Part shown: positions 1-5,770 of the stretch, one piece after another
How positions within the stretch are numbered: the first letter of the stretch is position 1
How the letters are laid out: every line of letters starts with the position of its first letter
Assembly: GCA_031288005.1 (NCBI GenBank)
Contig: JAITSE010000078.1
Coordinates: forward strand, 1-16,483
Reading direction: 5' to 3'
Origin: Treponema sp.
Lineage (GTDB): Bacteria > Spirochaetota > Spirochaetia > Treponematales > Breznakiellaceae
DNA length: 16,483 nt
Notes under the pieces: model-generated
The model's input: the letters and a program-made list of their open reading frames with translations, nothing else
What the model was told of the DNA's origin: nothing
The model's database searches: none
Made by a program: the position numbers and the translations under genes

Positions 1-17
1 CTTATGATAAACTATCT

Positions 18-136
18 TTCGTACACCAGAGGAAGCGGGTGAGAAGCCCCACTACACTGTAACCGTGAATGACGCCGCCGGAAGGCGGCCATAAGCCGGG
101 AACTCTCAAGCTCAACGTACACAACGACAGGAGGAG
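18..136 (+). promoter_or_regulatory. Cobalamin (B12) riboswitch, core and 3' part
   Basis: The order of conserved blocks matches the cobalamin riboswitch core: GAGGAAGCGGGTGAGAAGCC (31-50), then ACACTGTAACC (54-64), a variable GC-rich hairpin (GCCGCC/GGCGGC, 74-89), CCATAAGCCGGGAAC (89-103) and a CAGGAGG-type 3' end (129-135). These correspond to the GGTGAAAATCC, CACTGTAA and GGGAAGG blocks of the family. The 5' helices P1-P2 may lie left of the window, so the start is approximate. The 3' end contains the Shine-Dalgarno sequence of the next ORF, which suggests control by sequestering the ribosome site. Recognised by eye; a covariance-model search would settle it. Confidence 0.7.
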
Positions 137-139
137 ACG

Positions 140-361
140 ATGTCCCAGACAGCCGCAAGGCTGACCCATACCAAAAACTTTCTCACCCCCAAGAGACCCC
201 CCGCCTCGTCCGTTTCACATATAATCGCGTCCGTCATTGCGAGGGGCGCAGCCCCGAAGCACTCGTGCAAGCCTGCGGCTTGCTTACGGAGTTTCGGGGC
301 AAGAGCTACGCTCTTGCTTATCCCGAAACTCCCTTGCGGAACGATATGCCGCTCGGCGTAG
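140..361 (+). pseudogene. Riboswitch-linked ORF, probably a broken gene start
   Basis: An ATG at 140 follows a strong Shine-Dalgarno sequence (AGGAGG, 130-135) directly after the riboswitch, so a cobalamin-controlled gene should begin here. Only about the first 30 codons look independent. From about 232 the frame runs through a palindromic intergenic repeat (starting GTCATTGCGAGG) and ends at 361, so the remaining residues are repeat-derived. The N-terminal peptide (MSQTAARLTHTKNF...) is not recognised; B12-controlled genes are usually transporters, cobalamin synthesis genes or B12-independent isoenzymes, but nothing here tells which. I read it as the stump of a gene cut by repeat insertion or deletion. 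It could instead be non-coding throughout. Confidence 0.3.
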
Positions 362-400
362 CCCCTTCGGGCTGGCAAAACATCGTAACAATCGGAACAT
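232..400. repeat. Palindrome-rich intergenic repeat (CATTGCGAGG type)
   Basis: The segment opens with GTCATTGCGAGGGGCGCAGC, a start shared with a widespread class of bacterial intergenic repeats (CATTGCGAG...CGAAGCAATC). It is built of perfect hairpins: GCAAGCC/GGCTTGC with loop TGC (267-283), and an 11-bp outer stem GGAGTTTCGGG/CCCGAAACTCC (288-298 with 322-332) enclosing an 8-bp stem GCAAGAGC/GCTCTTGC with loop TAC (299-317). A weaker pairing lies in 340-385. The density of perfect short stems with 3-nt loops is not expected of coding DNA. The ends are approximate. Confidence 0.6.
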
Positions 401-542
401 TATGCGAGATTTGGGCTAAACTGGTAAAAATCAAAGAAAATTCAAAATGTTTGACAAAACCCTTGAAATCCATTGAAAAAATAACTAACCTGATTAGAAT
501 ATGTTGTGACTCATAGTTAAAATATATCTGAAGGAAGAAAAA
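401..542 (+). promoter_or_regulatory. AT-rich upstream region with candidate promoter for the PIN remnant
   Basis: This AT-rich stretch contrasts with the GC-rich repeats on both sides. A candidate sigma-70 promoter is TTGAAA (473-478), a 16-bp spacer and TAGAAT (495-500), placing the transcript start near 507. A further TTGACA at 451-456 has no convincing -10 partner. A Shine-Dalgarno sequence AAGGAAG (531-537) precedes the TTG start at 543. No antitoxin gene is visible here. Confidence 0.4.
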
Positions 543-641
543 TTGAGACTGTATTTGGATAGCTGTACTTTTAATCGTCCATTTGATGATCAAAATCAAT
601 TGAAGATGAACCTCCCCGCCCCAAGGGGCGGGGTATCTTGA
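543..641 (+). pseudogene. PIN-domain (VapC-like) protein, N-terminal stump
   Basis: Reading from TTG 543, behind AAGGAAG, gives MRLYLDSCTFNRPFDDQNQL and then K. This is the characteristic N-terminus of a PIN-domain family in which YLD...C.NRPFDDQ is strongly conserved; the Asp at residue 6 would be the first metal-binding acidic residue of the nuclease. About 21 codons in, the reading frame enters the palindromic element that starts at 606, and it stops at 641. The family is normally about 120-160 residues, so the remaining acidic residues and fold are absent. I did not find the rest of the gene in this window. PIN proteins of this type are RNases, often toxins of toxin-antitoxin pairs; no antitoxin lies upstream. 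The stump is too short for certain family assignment. Confidence 0.6.
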
Positions 642-1016
642 AACGTTAAATTATTTGGAGGGAGAGCAAGTTCGTATAGGAAATTTTAAAACAGCCTGGA
701 GTTTGCGACGCAAACTCCATAAGCAAGCCTACGGCTTGCTTCGTTTACTACCAAATTTTTGGGTGATGTTACCACGCAGAACCGCGGCAAGCCGCGGGGT
801 ATTAAACCAGATTCCCGAATAAAACTTGAAACTGAAGCTAAACTGTTTATTCGCAGTGGGGTCTAATACCCCGCCGCTCTGCGGCGGTTAGAGTTAGTAA
901 CATTAGCAAAAATTTGGTAGTAGACCCCACAATCGATGAATTTCCCTACAGAACGAACCTCGTAAATTATGTAGCGCTTACGAGATACCCCGCCGCTCTG
1001 CGGCGGGGAGGTTCAT
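606..1016. mobile_element. Nested REPIN/MITE-like palindromic element
   Basis: The element is bounded by 15-bp perfect inverted ends, ATGAACCTCCCCGCC (606-620) and GGCGGGGAGGTTCAT (1002-1016). Inside are four copies of a GC palindrome with the asymmetric flank GGGGTAT: two in plus orientation (about 609-635 and 785-803) and two inverted (about 859-890 and 981-1016). The inner pair sits in longer inverted repeats starting ACTACCAAATTTTTG (747-761, with its complement near 905-920). Two further perfect triloop hairpins, GGAGTTTGC/GCAAACTCC (698-718) and GCAAGCC/GGCTTGC (723-739), lie in the left half. It carries no ORF of its own. Paired inverted REP sequences are called REPINs and are normally mobilised in trans by a RAYT transposase; none is present here, so the family name is an inference. 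Confidence 0.6.
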
Positions 1017-1020
1017 TGAG

Positions 1021-1545
1021 TTGTTTTTCGTAGATGCTTCTCATGTTGTGATGGGAGGGTTTGCTGGGACGCTGTGGAGCCGGGTGAGGTGTTTTGCGCG
1101 GACCGCCTGTGGGCGGAAGCGGTATAGCGTGCTTGGCGCGCTTAACTTTCGCGGGAAGAAGGGGAGGACGGTAACTAATGACACATACATAAGCGCGGAG
1201 CGGGTGGTAATGCTGATGAAACGGCTGCTTGTCAAATATAAAAACAAGGCGCTTGCGCTGGTATTGGACAATGCGGCATACCAGCGGTGTGAGAAAGCGA
1301 GGGAATACGCGAAAGAACACGGGATAGGTCTGATATTTCTGCCGTCGTATTCTCTGAATCGGATAGAGCGTTTTTGGAAACTGGTGAAAGGGAAAGCGCT
1401 TAACGCGGCGTATCATGAGACATTTGAAGATTTTAAAAGGACAATAGATGAGTGTATTTCAGGATCAAAACATAAGAAAGAAATGGCTTCACTTATTTCT
1501 GAAAACTTTCAATTGTTCACGGATGTTTTTATACCGGCTGCCTGA
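1021..1545 (+). pseudogene. IS630-family transposase, 5'-truncated catalytic half
   Basis: The 174-residue frame matches the C-terminal DDE domain of IS630-family transposases: FVDASH (first Asp, residue 5), the VTNDTYI segment (51-57), LDNAAYQ (second Asp, residue 83) and RIERFWK (Glu, residue 116). The N-terminal DNA-binding half (about 150-180 residues) is missing; the frame opens straight out of the palindromic element ending at 1016, and TTG 1021 is only the first possible start codon. The acidic loop normally reads SPNLNxIER but here SLNRIER, two residues short, so the active site is probably also damaged. Neither complete IS ends nor the TA target duplication typical of this family could be identified. 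It is most likely a dead remnant. Confidence 0.8.
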
Positions 1546-1679
1546 TGATGTTTCCATGCCTAAAGAAGTAGTAATATGGGGTTTTAACACAAGTCTGGGA
1601 GCAGCGCCCCCGCTGAGTGGGTACCGTAGGGCTGTAGGCAGGAGGTCGGACTAAAATCCGCGACTTCCCCCTCCCCCTC

Positions 1680-1708
1680 TTGACAAAAATCAGATTGTAT
1701 CTTAAATA
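1680..1708 (+). promoter_or_regulatory. Sigma-70 promoter of the ABC-sigma operon
   Basis: TTGACA at 1680-1685, a 17-bp spacer and TAAATA at 1703-1708 make a near-consensus promoter. The transcript would begin near 1715, leaving a leader of about 40 nt with AAGGAG at 1741-1746 before the ATG at 1756. It follows a GC-rich stretch (1590-1679) with weak pairing and no coding signal. Confidence 0.65.
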
Positions 1709-1755
1709 TATCCCTATAAAAACTATCGGACATATACATTAAGGAGAAGACAAAC

Positions 1756-2433
1756 ATGAAGGGACTGCTGGAACTCAAGGAAGTAACGAAAGAGTACACG
1801 AGGGGAGGGCGGTCTTTTAACGCCGTGAACCGGGTAAGCCTTTCTGTCGAACCCGGGGACTTTATCAGCATTATCGGAAGGAGCGGCAGTGGAAAAACGA
1901 CGCTCCTCAACATGGGCGCGGGACTGCTCCGCCCGACAGAAGGAACGGTTCTTTTTGAGGGGAATGATATTCATCATCTAAAGGACAAAGACATATCGTT
2001 CCTGCGAAACGAAAAAATCGGCTATGTTCCCCAGGGACAAAGTCTCCTTTCAAATTTCAGCGTTTTCGACAATGTGTGTATCCCCTGGTTTCTGTTTAAG
2101 CGCGAAGGGGATGTGGAAGGAAGGGCCTTTATCCTGCTTGAAAAAGTGGGGATAAGCCACCTTGCGGCGTCGTATCCCCGGGAACTATCGGGCGGTGAGA
2201 TGCGGCGGGCGGCTATTGCCCGGGCGCTTATCAACGAGCCCCGGCTCCTTATTGCCGACGAACCGACAAGCGATCTGGACGCGGAGACCACGGCGGAGAT
2301 CATGGAGTTGTTCAACCATATCGCACGGGAAGGAACGGCGGTACTCATTGTCACCCACGAGCTTGATACGCTGGATTACGGGAACAAGACGTATTCGATG
2401 GACGCGGGGAATCTGTTGCCCCATACTGCGTAA
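1756..2433 (+). CDS. ABC transporter ATP-binding protein (MacB/LolD type)
   Basis: This 225-residue protein is a complete single-domain ABC ATPase that would hydrolyse ATP on the cytoplasmic face of an inner-membrane transporter. Visible motifs are Walker A GRSGSGKT (41-48), Q-loop VPQGQ (91-95), signature LSGGE (144-148), Walker B LLIADEP (164-170), D-loop (SDLD) and switch His201. Length and the short insertion-free layout fit the LolD/MacB/FtsE group, whose partners extrude lipoproteins, peptides or antibiotics. The start is supported by AAGGAG nine bases upstream. No permease gene follows; instead an ECF sigma factor begins 14 nt downstream, so the two are probably one transcript. Either the permease is encoded elsewhere or it was lost. 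The substrate cannot be inferred. Confidence 0.9.
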   Translation: MKGLLELKEVTKEYTRGGRSFNAVNRVSLSVEPGDFISIIGRSGSGKTTLLNMGAGLLRPTEGTVLFEGNDIHHLKDKDISFLRNEKIGYVPQGQSLLSNFSVFDNVCIPWFLFKREGDVEGRAFILLEKVGISHLAASYPRELSGGEMRRAAIARALINEPRLLIADEPTSDLDAETTAEIMELFNHIAREGTAVLIVTHELDTLDYGNKTYSMDAGNLLPHTA

Positions 2434-2447
2434 AGGCGGCATCCGTC

Positions 2448-3020
2448 ATGGGACCCGATCCCGGCCCTGAACAGGAAGCCGCGTTTACCGGCATCGTCAG
2501 CCGGTATTACGGGAAGATCCTCAAATTCTGCGTCTATGCCCTGGGCGGCAACAGGAGCCTCGCCGAGGATTGTACCCAGGATATTTTCCTCATCCTGTAT
2601 GAGAACATGGCCAGGCTCAAAGACTATGACAAAATAGGCGGCTGGCTGTATAAAACTGCGGGCAACATCTCCAAACAGTACGCCGCTTCCCTGCGAAAGG
2701 AGCGAAAAACATTTGCCGCGCCTGCGGGAAGTCCGGAGGGCCGGGATGAAGAAACGCCCCTTGACCGCGTCATCGCCAAGAACATAAAGACCGAAGAAGA
2801 ACAGGCCGCCGAAGAAAAGGCTATAGCCCAGGCCGCCGGTGAAATACGGAACCGCCTCAAGCCTTTCGACGAGAGGGTATTGGAACTGGCCTTCCGGCAA
2901 AAAAAGCCGCTGAAAGAAGCCGCGGCCCGGCTCAATATAAGCCTAAGCGCCATGAAGTCCCGGGCCAGCAGACTGCGGCAAAAGATAAACGCCCTTGCCA
3001 GGGAATTGCTGGCGGATTGA
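2448..3020 (+). CDS. ECF-type RNA polymerase sigma factor
   Basis: A 190-residue sigma-70-family protein with the two-domain ECF layout. Region 2 spans about 14-85, with the acidic core-binding helix LAEDCTQDIFLILYENM (38-54) and IGGWLYKTAGNISKQY (63-78), which contacts the -10 element. Region 4 spans about 125-188, with the helix-turn-helix at about 152-182 (KEAAARLNISLSAMKSRASR). The linker (86-124) is charged and Pro/Glu-rich. It would direct RNA polymerase to a small stress or envelope regulon. It starts 14 nt after the ABC ATPase with only a weak AAGG Shine-Dalgarno, suggesting translational coupling. The next gene encodes a likely membrane partner that could be its anti-sigma factor. 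The exact ECF subgroup cannot be named by eye. Confidence 0.85.
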   Translation: MGPDPGPEQEAAFTGIVSRYYGKILKFCVYALGGNRSLAEDCTQDIFLILYENMARLKDYDKIGGWLYKTAGNISKQYAASLRKERKTFAAPAGSPEGRDEETPLDRVIAKNIKTEEEQAAEEKAIAQAAGEIRNRLKPFDERVLELAFRQKKPLKEAAARLNISLSAMKSRASRLRQKINALARELLAD

Positions 3021-3077
3021 CAGCATTTCGGCGCGACTTTTCGCAAAAAGCGCGAGTTTATACTAGAGGAGGGCGGA

Positions 3078-3491
3078 ATGGAACGACACCCAGCGCGGGA
3101 TTTCCTTATCGAAAAAATAGAACAGGAACTGAAAAAAGACGCGGACGACATTGACGGCGACTTCATTGCCGGCATGATAGACGAACTATATGCGCTGGAC
3201 GGCCTCTCCCCGCCTGAACCCAGCGAAGACGCGCCGCGCGCCGCCGCCCGGACAGTCCGCGCCCGCGCCGCCTGGAGACGGCAGAACACGCTGGCAAGAC
3301 GAAAACTGAAACGCCGGTTTATCTGCGGGGTTTACGCGTCCTGCTGCGTGTTCCTGCTTTTCTTCTCCGCCAATTATGCGACCACCCTGGTAACCGGCAC
3401 CTGCATTCCCTCTAAAGTGGGCATAAAAATCTGCTGTGGAACAAAATACTGTCTCTGCGACATAACTAAGACAGAACACGGGAATCCTTAG
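3078..3491 (+). CDS. Small single-pass membrane protein, putative anti-sigma factor
   Basis: A 137-residue protein behind a strong GAGGAGGGCGG Shine-Dalgarno (3065-3075). Residues 1-45 (IEKIEQELKKDADDIDGDFI, then IDELYALDG) resemble the cytosolic N-terminal segment of anti-sigma-like proteins encoded next to ECF sigma genes. Residues 55-80 are strongly basic, one hydrophobic helix lies at about 82-105, and a short outer tail carries six cysteines (CIPSKVGIKICCGTKYCLC plus one in the membrane region). The layout predicts an N-in, C-out protein that could hold the sigma factor at the membrane and sense an envelope or redox signal through its cysteines. That role is inferred from position and layout only. 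A possible extra promoter -10 (TATACT, 3059-3064) lies just upstream. There is no recognisable catalytic domain. Confidence 0.65.
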   Translation: MERHPARDFLIEKIEQELKKDADDIDGDFIAGMIDELYALDGLSPPEPSEDAPRAAARTVRARAAWRRQNTLARRKLKRRFICGVYASCCVFLLFFSANYATTLVTGTCIPSKVGIKICCGTKYCLCDITKTEHGNP

Positions 3492-3660
3492 GAGGGGGGG
3501 AAGTCTCCCCCCTGGCTCCGGCCCTGAGACTTGCTTCTGGCGTACAGCCCGGCAAGTCTCAGGGCCTCCGCCACCCCCCTCAGCGGGGGGAAGCCCCCCG
3601 CAACGCCCCCCTGCGGCCAGTAGGCCGAACTGCTTCCCGGGGCTGGTTCTAAGAGTCTGA
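3492..3660. repeat. GC-rich hairpin region after the sigma operon
   Basis: No gene is seen. Directly after the stop codon, GGGGGG (3495-3500) can pair with CCCCCC (3507-3512), a possible terminator stem but without a T-run. A perfect 15-bp inverted repeat follows, GGCCCTGAGACTTGC (3520-3534) with GCAAGTCTCAGGGCC (3552-3566) and a 17-nt loop. The remainder (3567-3660) is C/G-rich and leads into the tandem array. Confidence 0.55.
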
Positions 3661-3670
3661 CCACCAGGGC

Positions 3671-4005
3671 CTAGTCCCCGAGGGACCCGGGCCTAGTCCC
3701 CGAGGGACCCGGGCCTAAGTCCCCGAGGGACCCGGGCCTTAGTCCCCGGGGGACCCGGGCTAAGTCCCCGAGGGACCCGGGCCTAAGTCCCCGAGGGACC
3801 CGGGCCTAAGTCCCCGAGGGACCCGGGCTTAGTCCCCGAGGGACCCGGGCCTAAGTCCCCGAGGGACCCGGGCCTAGTCCCCGAGGGACCCGGGCCTAAG
3901 TCCCCGAGGGACCCGGGCCTAAGTCCCCGAGGGACCCGGGCCTAGTCCCCGAGGGACCCGGGTCTAGTCCCCGAGGGACCCGGGTCTAGTCCCCGAGGGA
4001 CCCGT
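3671..4005. repeat. Tandem array, 15 copies of a 22/23-bp palindromic unit
   Basis: The core AGTCCCCGAGGGACCCG recurs at 3673, 3695, 3718, 3741, 3763, 3786, 3809, 3831, 3854, 3876, 3899, 3922, 3944, 3966 and 3988, so the period is 22 or 23. Units differ almost only in the linker (CCTAAG, CCTTAG, CCTAG, CTTAG, CTAAG, TCTAG); the core changes once (CGGGGGAC in copy 4), and the last copy ends CCCGTGCGG. Each unit contains the dyad GTCCC-CGA-GGGAC and CCCGGG. Because the period is not a multiple of three and alternates, it is not coding repeat DNA. There are no unique spacers, so it is not CRISPR. Confidence 0.9.
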
Positions 4006-4009
4006 GCGG

Positions 4010-4045
4010 GGAGTTTTCTAGGTCCTAATGGACCTAGAAAACTCC
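4010..4045. repeat. Perfect 16-bp inverted repeat (hairpin)
   Basis: GGAGTTTTCTAGGTCC (4010-4025) and its exact complement GGACCTAGAAAACTCC (4030-4045) flank a TAAT loop. It sits at the right edge of the tandem array. No T-run follows, so it does not look like a simple terminator. Confidence 0.85.
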
Positions 4046-4048
4046 AAA

Positions 4049-4071
4049 GCAATCCGGCTCCGCCGGATTGC
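4049..4071. repeat. Perfect 10-bp triloop hairpin
   Basis: GCAATCCGGC (4049-4058), loop TCC, GCCGGATTGC (4062-4071). The reverse complement is nearly the same as the hairpin at 11658-11680. It ends 15 bp before the -35 of the next gene. Confidence 0.8.
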
Positions 4072-4085
4072 ACTTCTTTAAAATA

Positions 4086-4115
4086 TTGACAAAGCCGGTG
4101 GGAAGCCGATATTAA
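4086..4115 (+). promoter_or_regulatory. Promoter of the phosphoesterase gene, probably leaderless
   Basis: A consensus -35 TTGACA (4086-4091) is followed after 18 bp by TATTAA (4110-4115). The only usable start codon is ATG 4119, four bases after the -10, so transcription would begin at or next to the A of the ATG. No Shine-Dalgarno sequence precedes the start. Confidence 0.5.
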
Positions 4116-4118
4116 AAT

Positions 4119-4778
4119 ATGCGCTTGGCTATAGGAGACGTTCACGGGCGGGATTTCTGGAAACGCTGTATAAACCGGGATTTCACCGAGTTCTATGTTC
4201 TGGGGGACTACTTTGACAGTCTTGAGCTGCCATACCGGAAGCAGTACCGGAACTTCATGGAGCTGGCGGAAAGGGCCAGGGAAGACAGGCGCATAAAACT
4301 ATGCCTTGGAAACCACGACTACCACTATCTGCCTGAGGTTAAGGAGAGATATTCGGGATACCAGGAAAGCCGCTGCCGTGAGATAGGCCAAATCCTGGAG
4401 AAGAACCTCGATCTCATCAGAGTTGTGTACGTTACCGCCGGCAATTTGATAATCTCCCACGCCGGGGTTTCGGCCTGGTTTATGAAGCGCATGGAAGAAG
4501 CCGGTTACGCCGGGCCCGAAGATATAAACCGGGCCTTTGCCGAAGACCCCTCGGCGCTGAGTTTTAACGGCGAAAACTATTTCGGGGACGACGTAACCCA
4601 AAGCCCGCTGTGGATAAGGCCGGCTTCCCTTGAACTCCAGCCCGTTCCGGGATACAGCCAGATAGCCGGCCACACTCCGGTAGAGGAAATAAGCTCCATA
4701 AGCCTGCGGGACAGCGAAGGCGGGCTCATCACGATTACCTATATCGATACCTGCGGCAAATCCGTCTACAGCTTCTGA
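4119..4778 (+). CDS. Calcineurin-like metallophosphoesterase
   Basis: A 219-residue phosphoesterase with the full metal-site set in order: GDVHG (6-10), GDYFD (29-33), GNHD (64-67), SHAG (113-116) and AGHT (183-186). These residues bind two metal ions that hydrolyse phosphomono- or diesters or dinucleotide polyphosphates. The motif spacing resembles the PrpE/ApaH and serine/threonine phosphatase branch, but the true substrate is not readable. It is predicted cytosolic, without signal peptide. The start is fixed: an in-frame TAA lies at 4113-4115 and the first motif begins at residue 6, so no other start is possible. There is no Shine-Dalgarno, and the promoter -10 abuts the ATG, pointing to a leaderless message. 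Its 3' end overlaps the convergent transporter gene by 13 bp. Confidence 0.88.
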   Translation: MRLAIGDVHGRDFWKRCINRDFTEFYVLGDYFDSLELPYRKQYRNFMELAERAREDRRIKLCLGNHDYHYLPEVKERYSGYQESRCREIGQILEKNLDLIRVVYVTAGNLIISHAGVSAWFMKRMEEAGYAGPEDINRAFAEDPSALSFNGENYFGDDVTQSPLWIRPASLELQPVPGYSQIAGHTPVEEISSISLRDSEGGLITITYIDTCGKSVYSF

Positions 4779-5719
4779 TCGCCGGCGCTAAGCCTGCGTC
4801 CGCCTCCAAAAATCACCTCTATCTGGGCGGCCAGCATTCCGCAGAATATGAAGATGAAACCCAGGAGGGTAAAGCTTCCCAGGGGTTCCGACAGGATTAT
4901 TACGCCGCCTATGGCCGCAAAGACGCCTTCAAGCGAGAGGATTATTACCGCGTGGGCGGGGGGCGCGTACTTCTGGCCGGCGATTTGCAGCGTGTAGGCC
5001 AGGCCCGCGGAGAAAAGGCCGCCGTAGAGTACCGCTATGATGCTGCCTCTCAGGGCGGCGGGCGAAAGGGTTTCAAGGAAGAGGGCTGTGAGAGCGGAGA
5101 GAACGCCGCAGACGAAGAACTGTCCCGATGCAAGGAGCGCCGGGTCAGCCCGCCTGACAAGGCTGTCTATGATGAGTACATGGCAGGTCCAGAACAGGGC
5201 GCTTAACGCGGTGATGAGGTCTCCGGGGTTAAGCCGCAGAGCCGGGGAAGCGGGCCGCAGGGACGCGGCGGCGCTGAGAAAGAAAAGGCCCGCCAGGGTA
5301 AAGGCCGCGCCTATCCATGTGGGCAGGCCGGTTTTCTTCCCCATGAAGACGCCGAATACCGGGGTGAGGATCACGTAAAGCCCGGTGATGAAGCCCGCAT
5401 TTCCCGCCGTGGTGTAGATGATCCCTATCTGCTGAAGGCTTGCCGCAATGAAAAGGCAGCTTCCCGCAAGGCCTGAGCAGGCCGCGAAGGTCCTGAGCCT
5501 TAGAGGGCGGCCTGTCACCCCGTCTATGCGCCGCTCCGGCTTCCTCAGTCTGAAGGCGATCAGGGGAAGCAGGGACAGGCTTCCAAGGATGAAGCGGAGG
5601 CCGTTAAACGTGAAGGGTCCCATATCGTCCATTGCGGAGCGCTGGGCCGAAAACGCAAAGCCCCAGACGCAGGCCGCGATTAAAAGCAGGATGTCGGCGC
5701 GCAGCGTCTGTTTATTCAT
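4766..5719 (-). CDS. EamA/DMT-family transporter (drug/metabolite exporter type)
   Basis: A 317-residue inner-membrane protein with about ten hydrophobic segments in two EamA repeats (roughly 8-150 and 165-305). The first begins ADILLLIAACVWGFAFSAQR and includes NGLRFILGSLSLLPLIAFRL; the second repeats the fold and ends in a short charged tail. Members export amino acids, nucleotides or other metabolites; the substrate here is unknown. I chose the ATG at 5719. The frame remains open to a TTG at 5743, giving 325 residues, but neither start has a good Shine-Dalgarno. The pyrE start lies only 51 bp away on the other strand, so both promoters share a very short divergent region (candidate minus -10 TATACC and plus -10 TATAGT). 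The 3' end overlaps the phosphoesterase tail-to-tail. Confidence 0.85.
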   Translation of the reverse strand: MNKQTLRADILLLIAACVWGFAFSAQRSAMDDMGPFTFNGLRFILGSLSLLPLIAFRLRKPERRIDGVTGRPLRLRTFAACSGLAGSCLFIAASLQQIGIIYTTAGNAGFITGLYVILTPVFGVFMGKKTGLPTWIGAAFTLAGLFFLSAAASLRPASPALRLNPGDLITALSALFWTCHVLIIDSLVRRADPALLASGQFFVCGVLSALTALFLETLSPAALRGSIIAVLYGGLFSAGLAYTLQIAGQKYAPPAHAVIILSLEGVFAAIGGVIILSEPLGSFTLLGFIFIFCGMLAAQIEVIFGGGRRLSAGDQKL

Positions 5720-5770
5720 GGAAGATATGGTATAGTATCGCAAAACATATCACAAGGCCGGAGTATTTCT

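Noticed and set aside
967..1416. Minus-strand ORF of 149 codons
   Set aside because: Antisense shadow of the IS630 transposase; basic and proline-rich with no domain.
2624..3289. Minus-strand ORF of 221 codons
   Set aside because: Shadow of the ECF sigma and membrane-protein genes; Ser/Arg/Ala-rich translation with no family features.
3671..4005. CRISPR array
   Set aside because: Repeats are back-to-back with 5-6-bp linkers; there are no unique spacers of 25-40 bp and no cas genes.
3942..4145. Minus-strand ORF of 67 codons
   Set aside because: It only reads through the tandem repeat and neighbouring hairpins and starts within the phosphoesterase gene.
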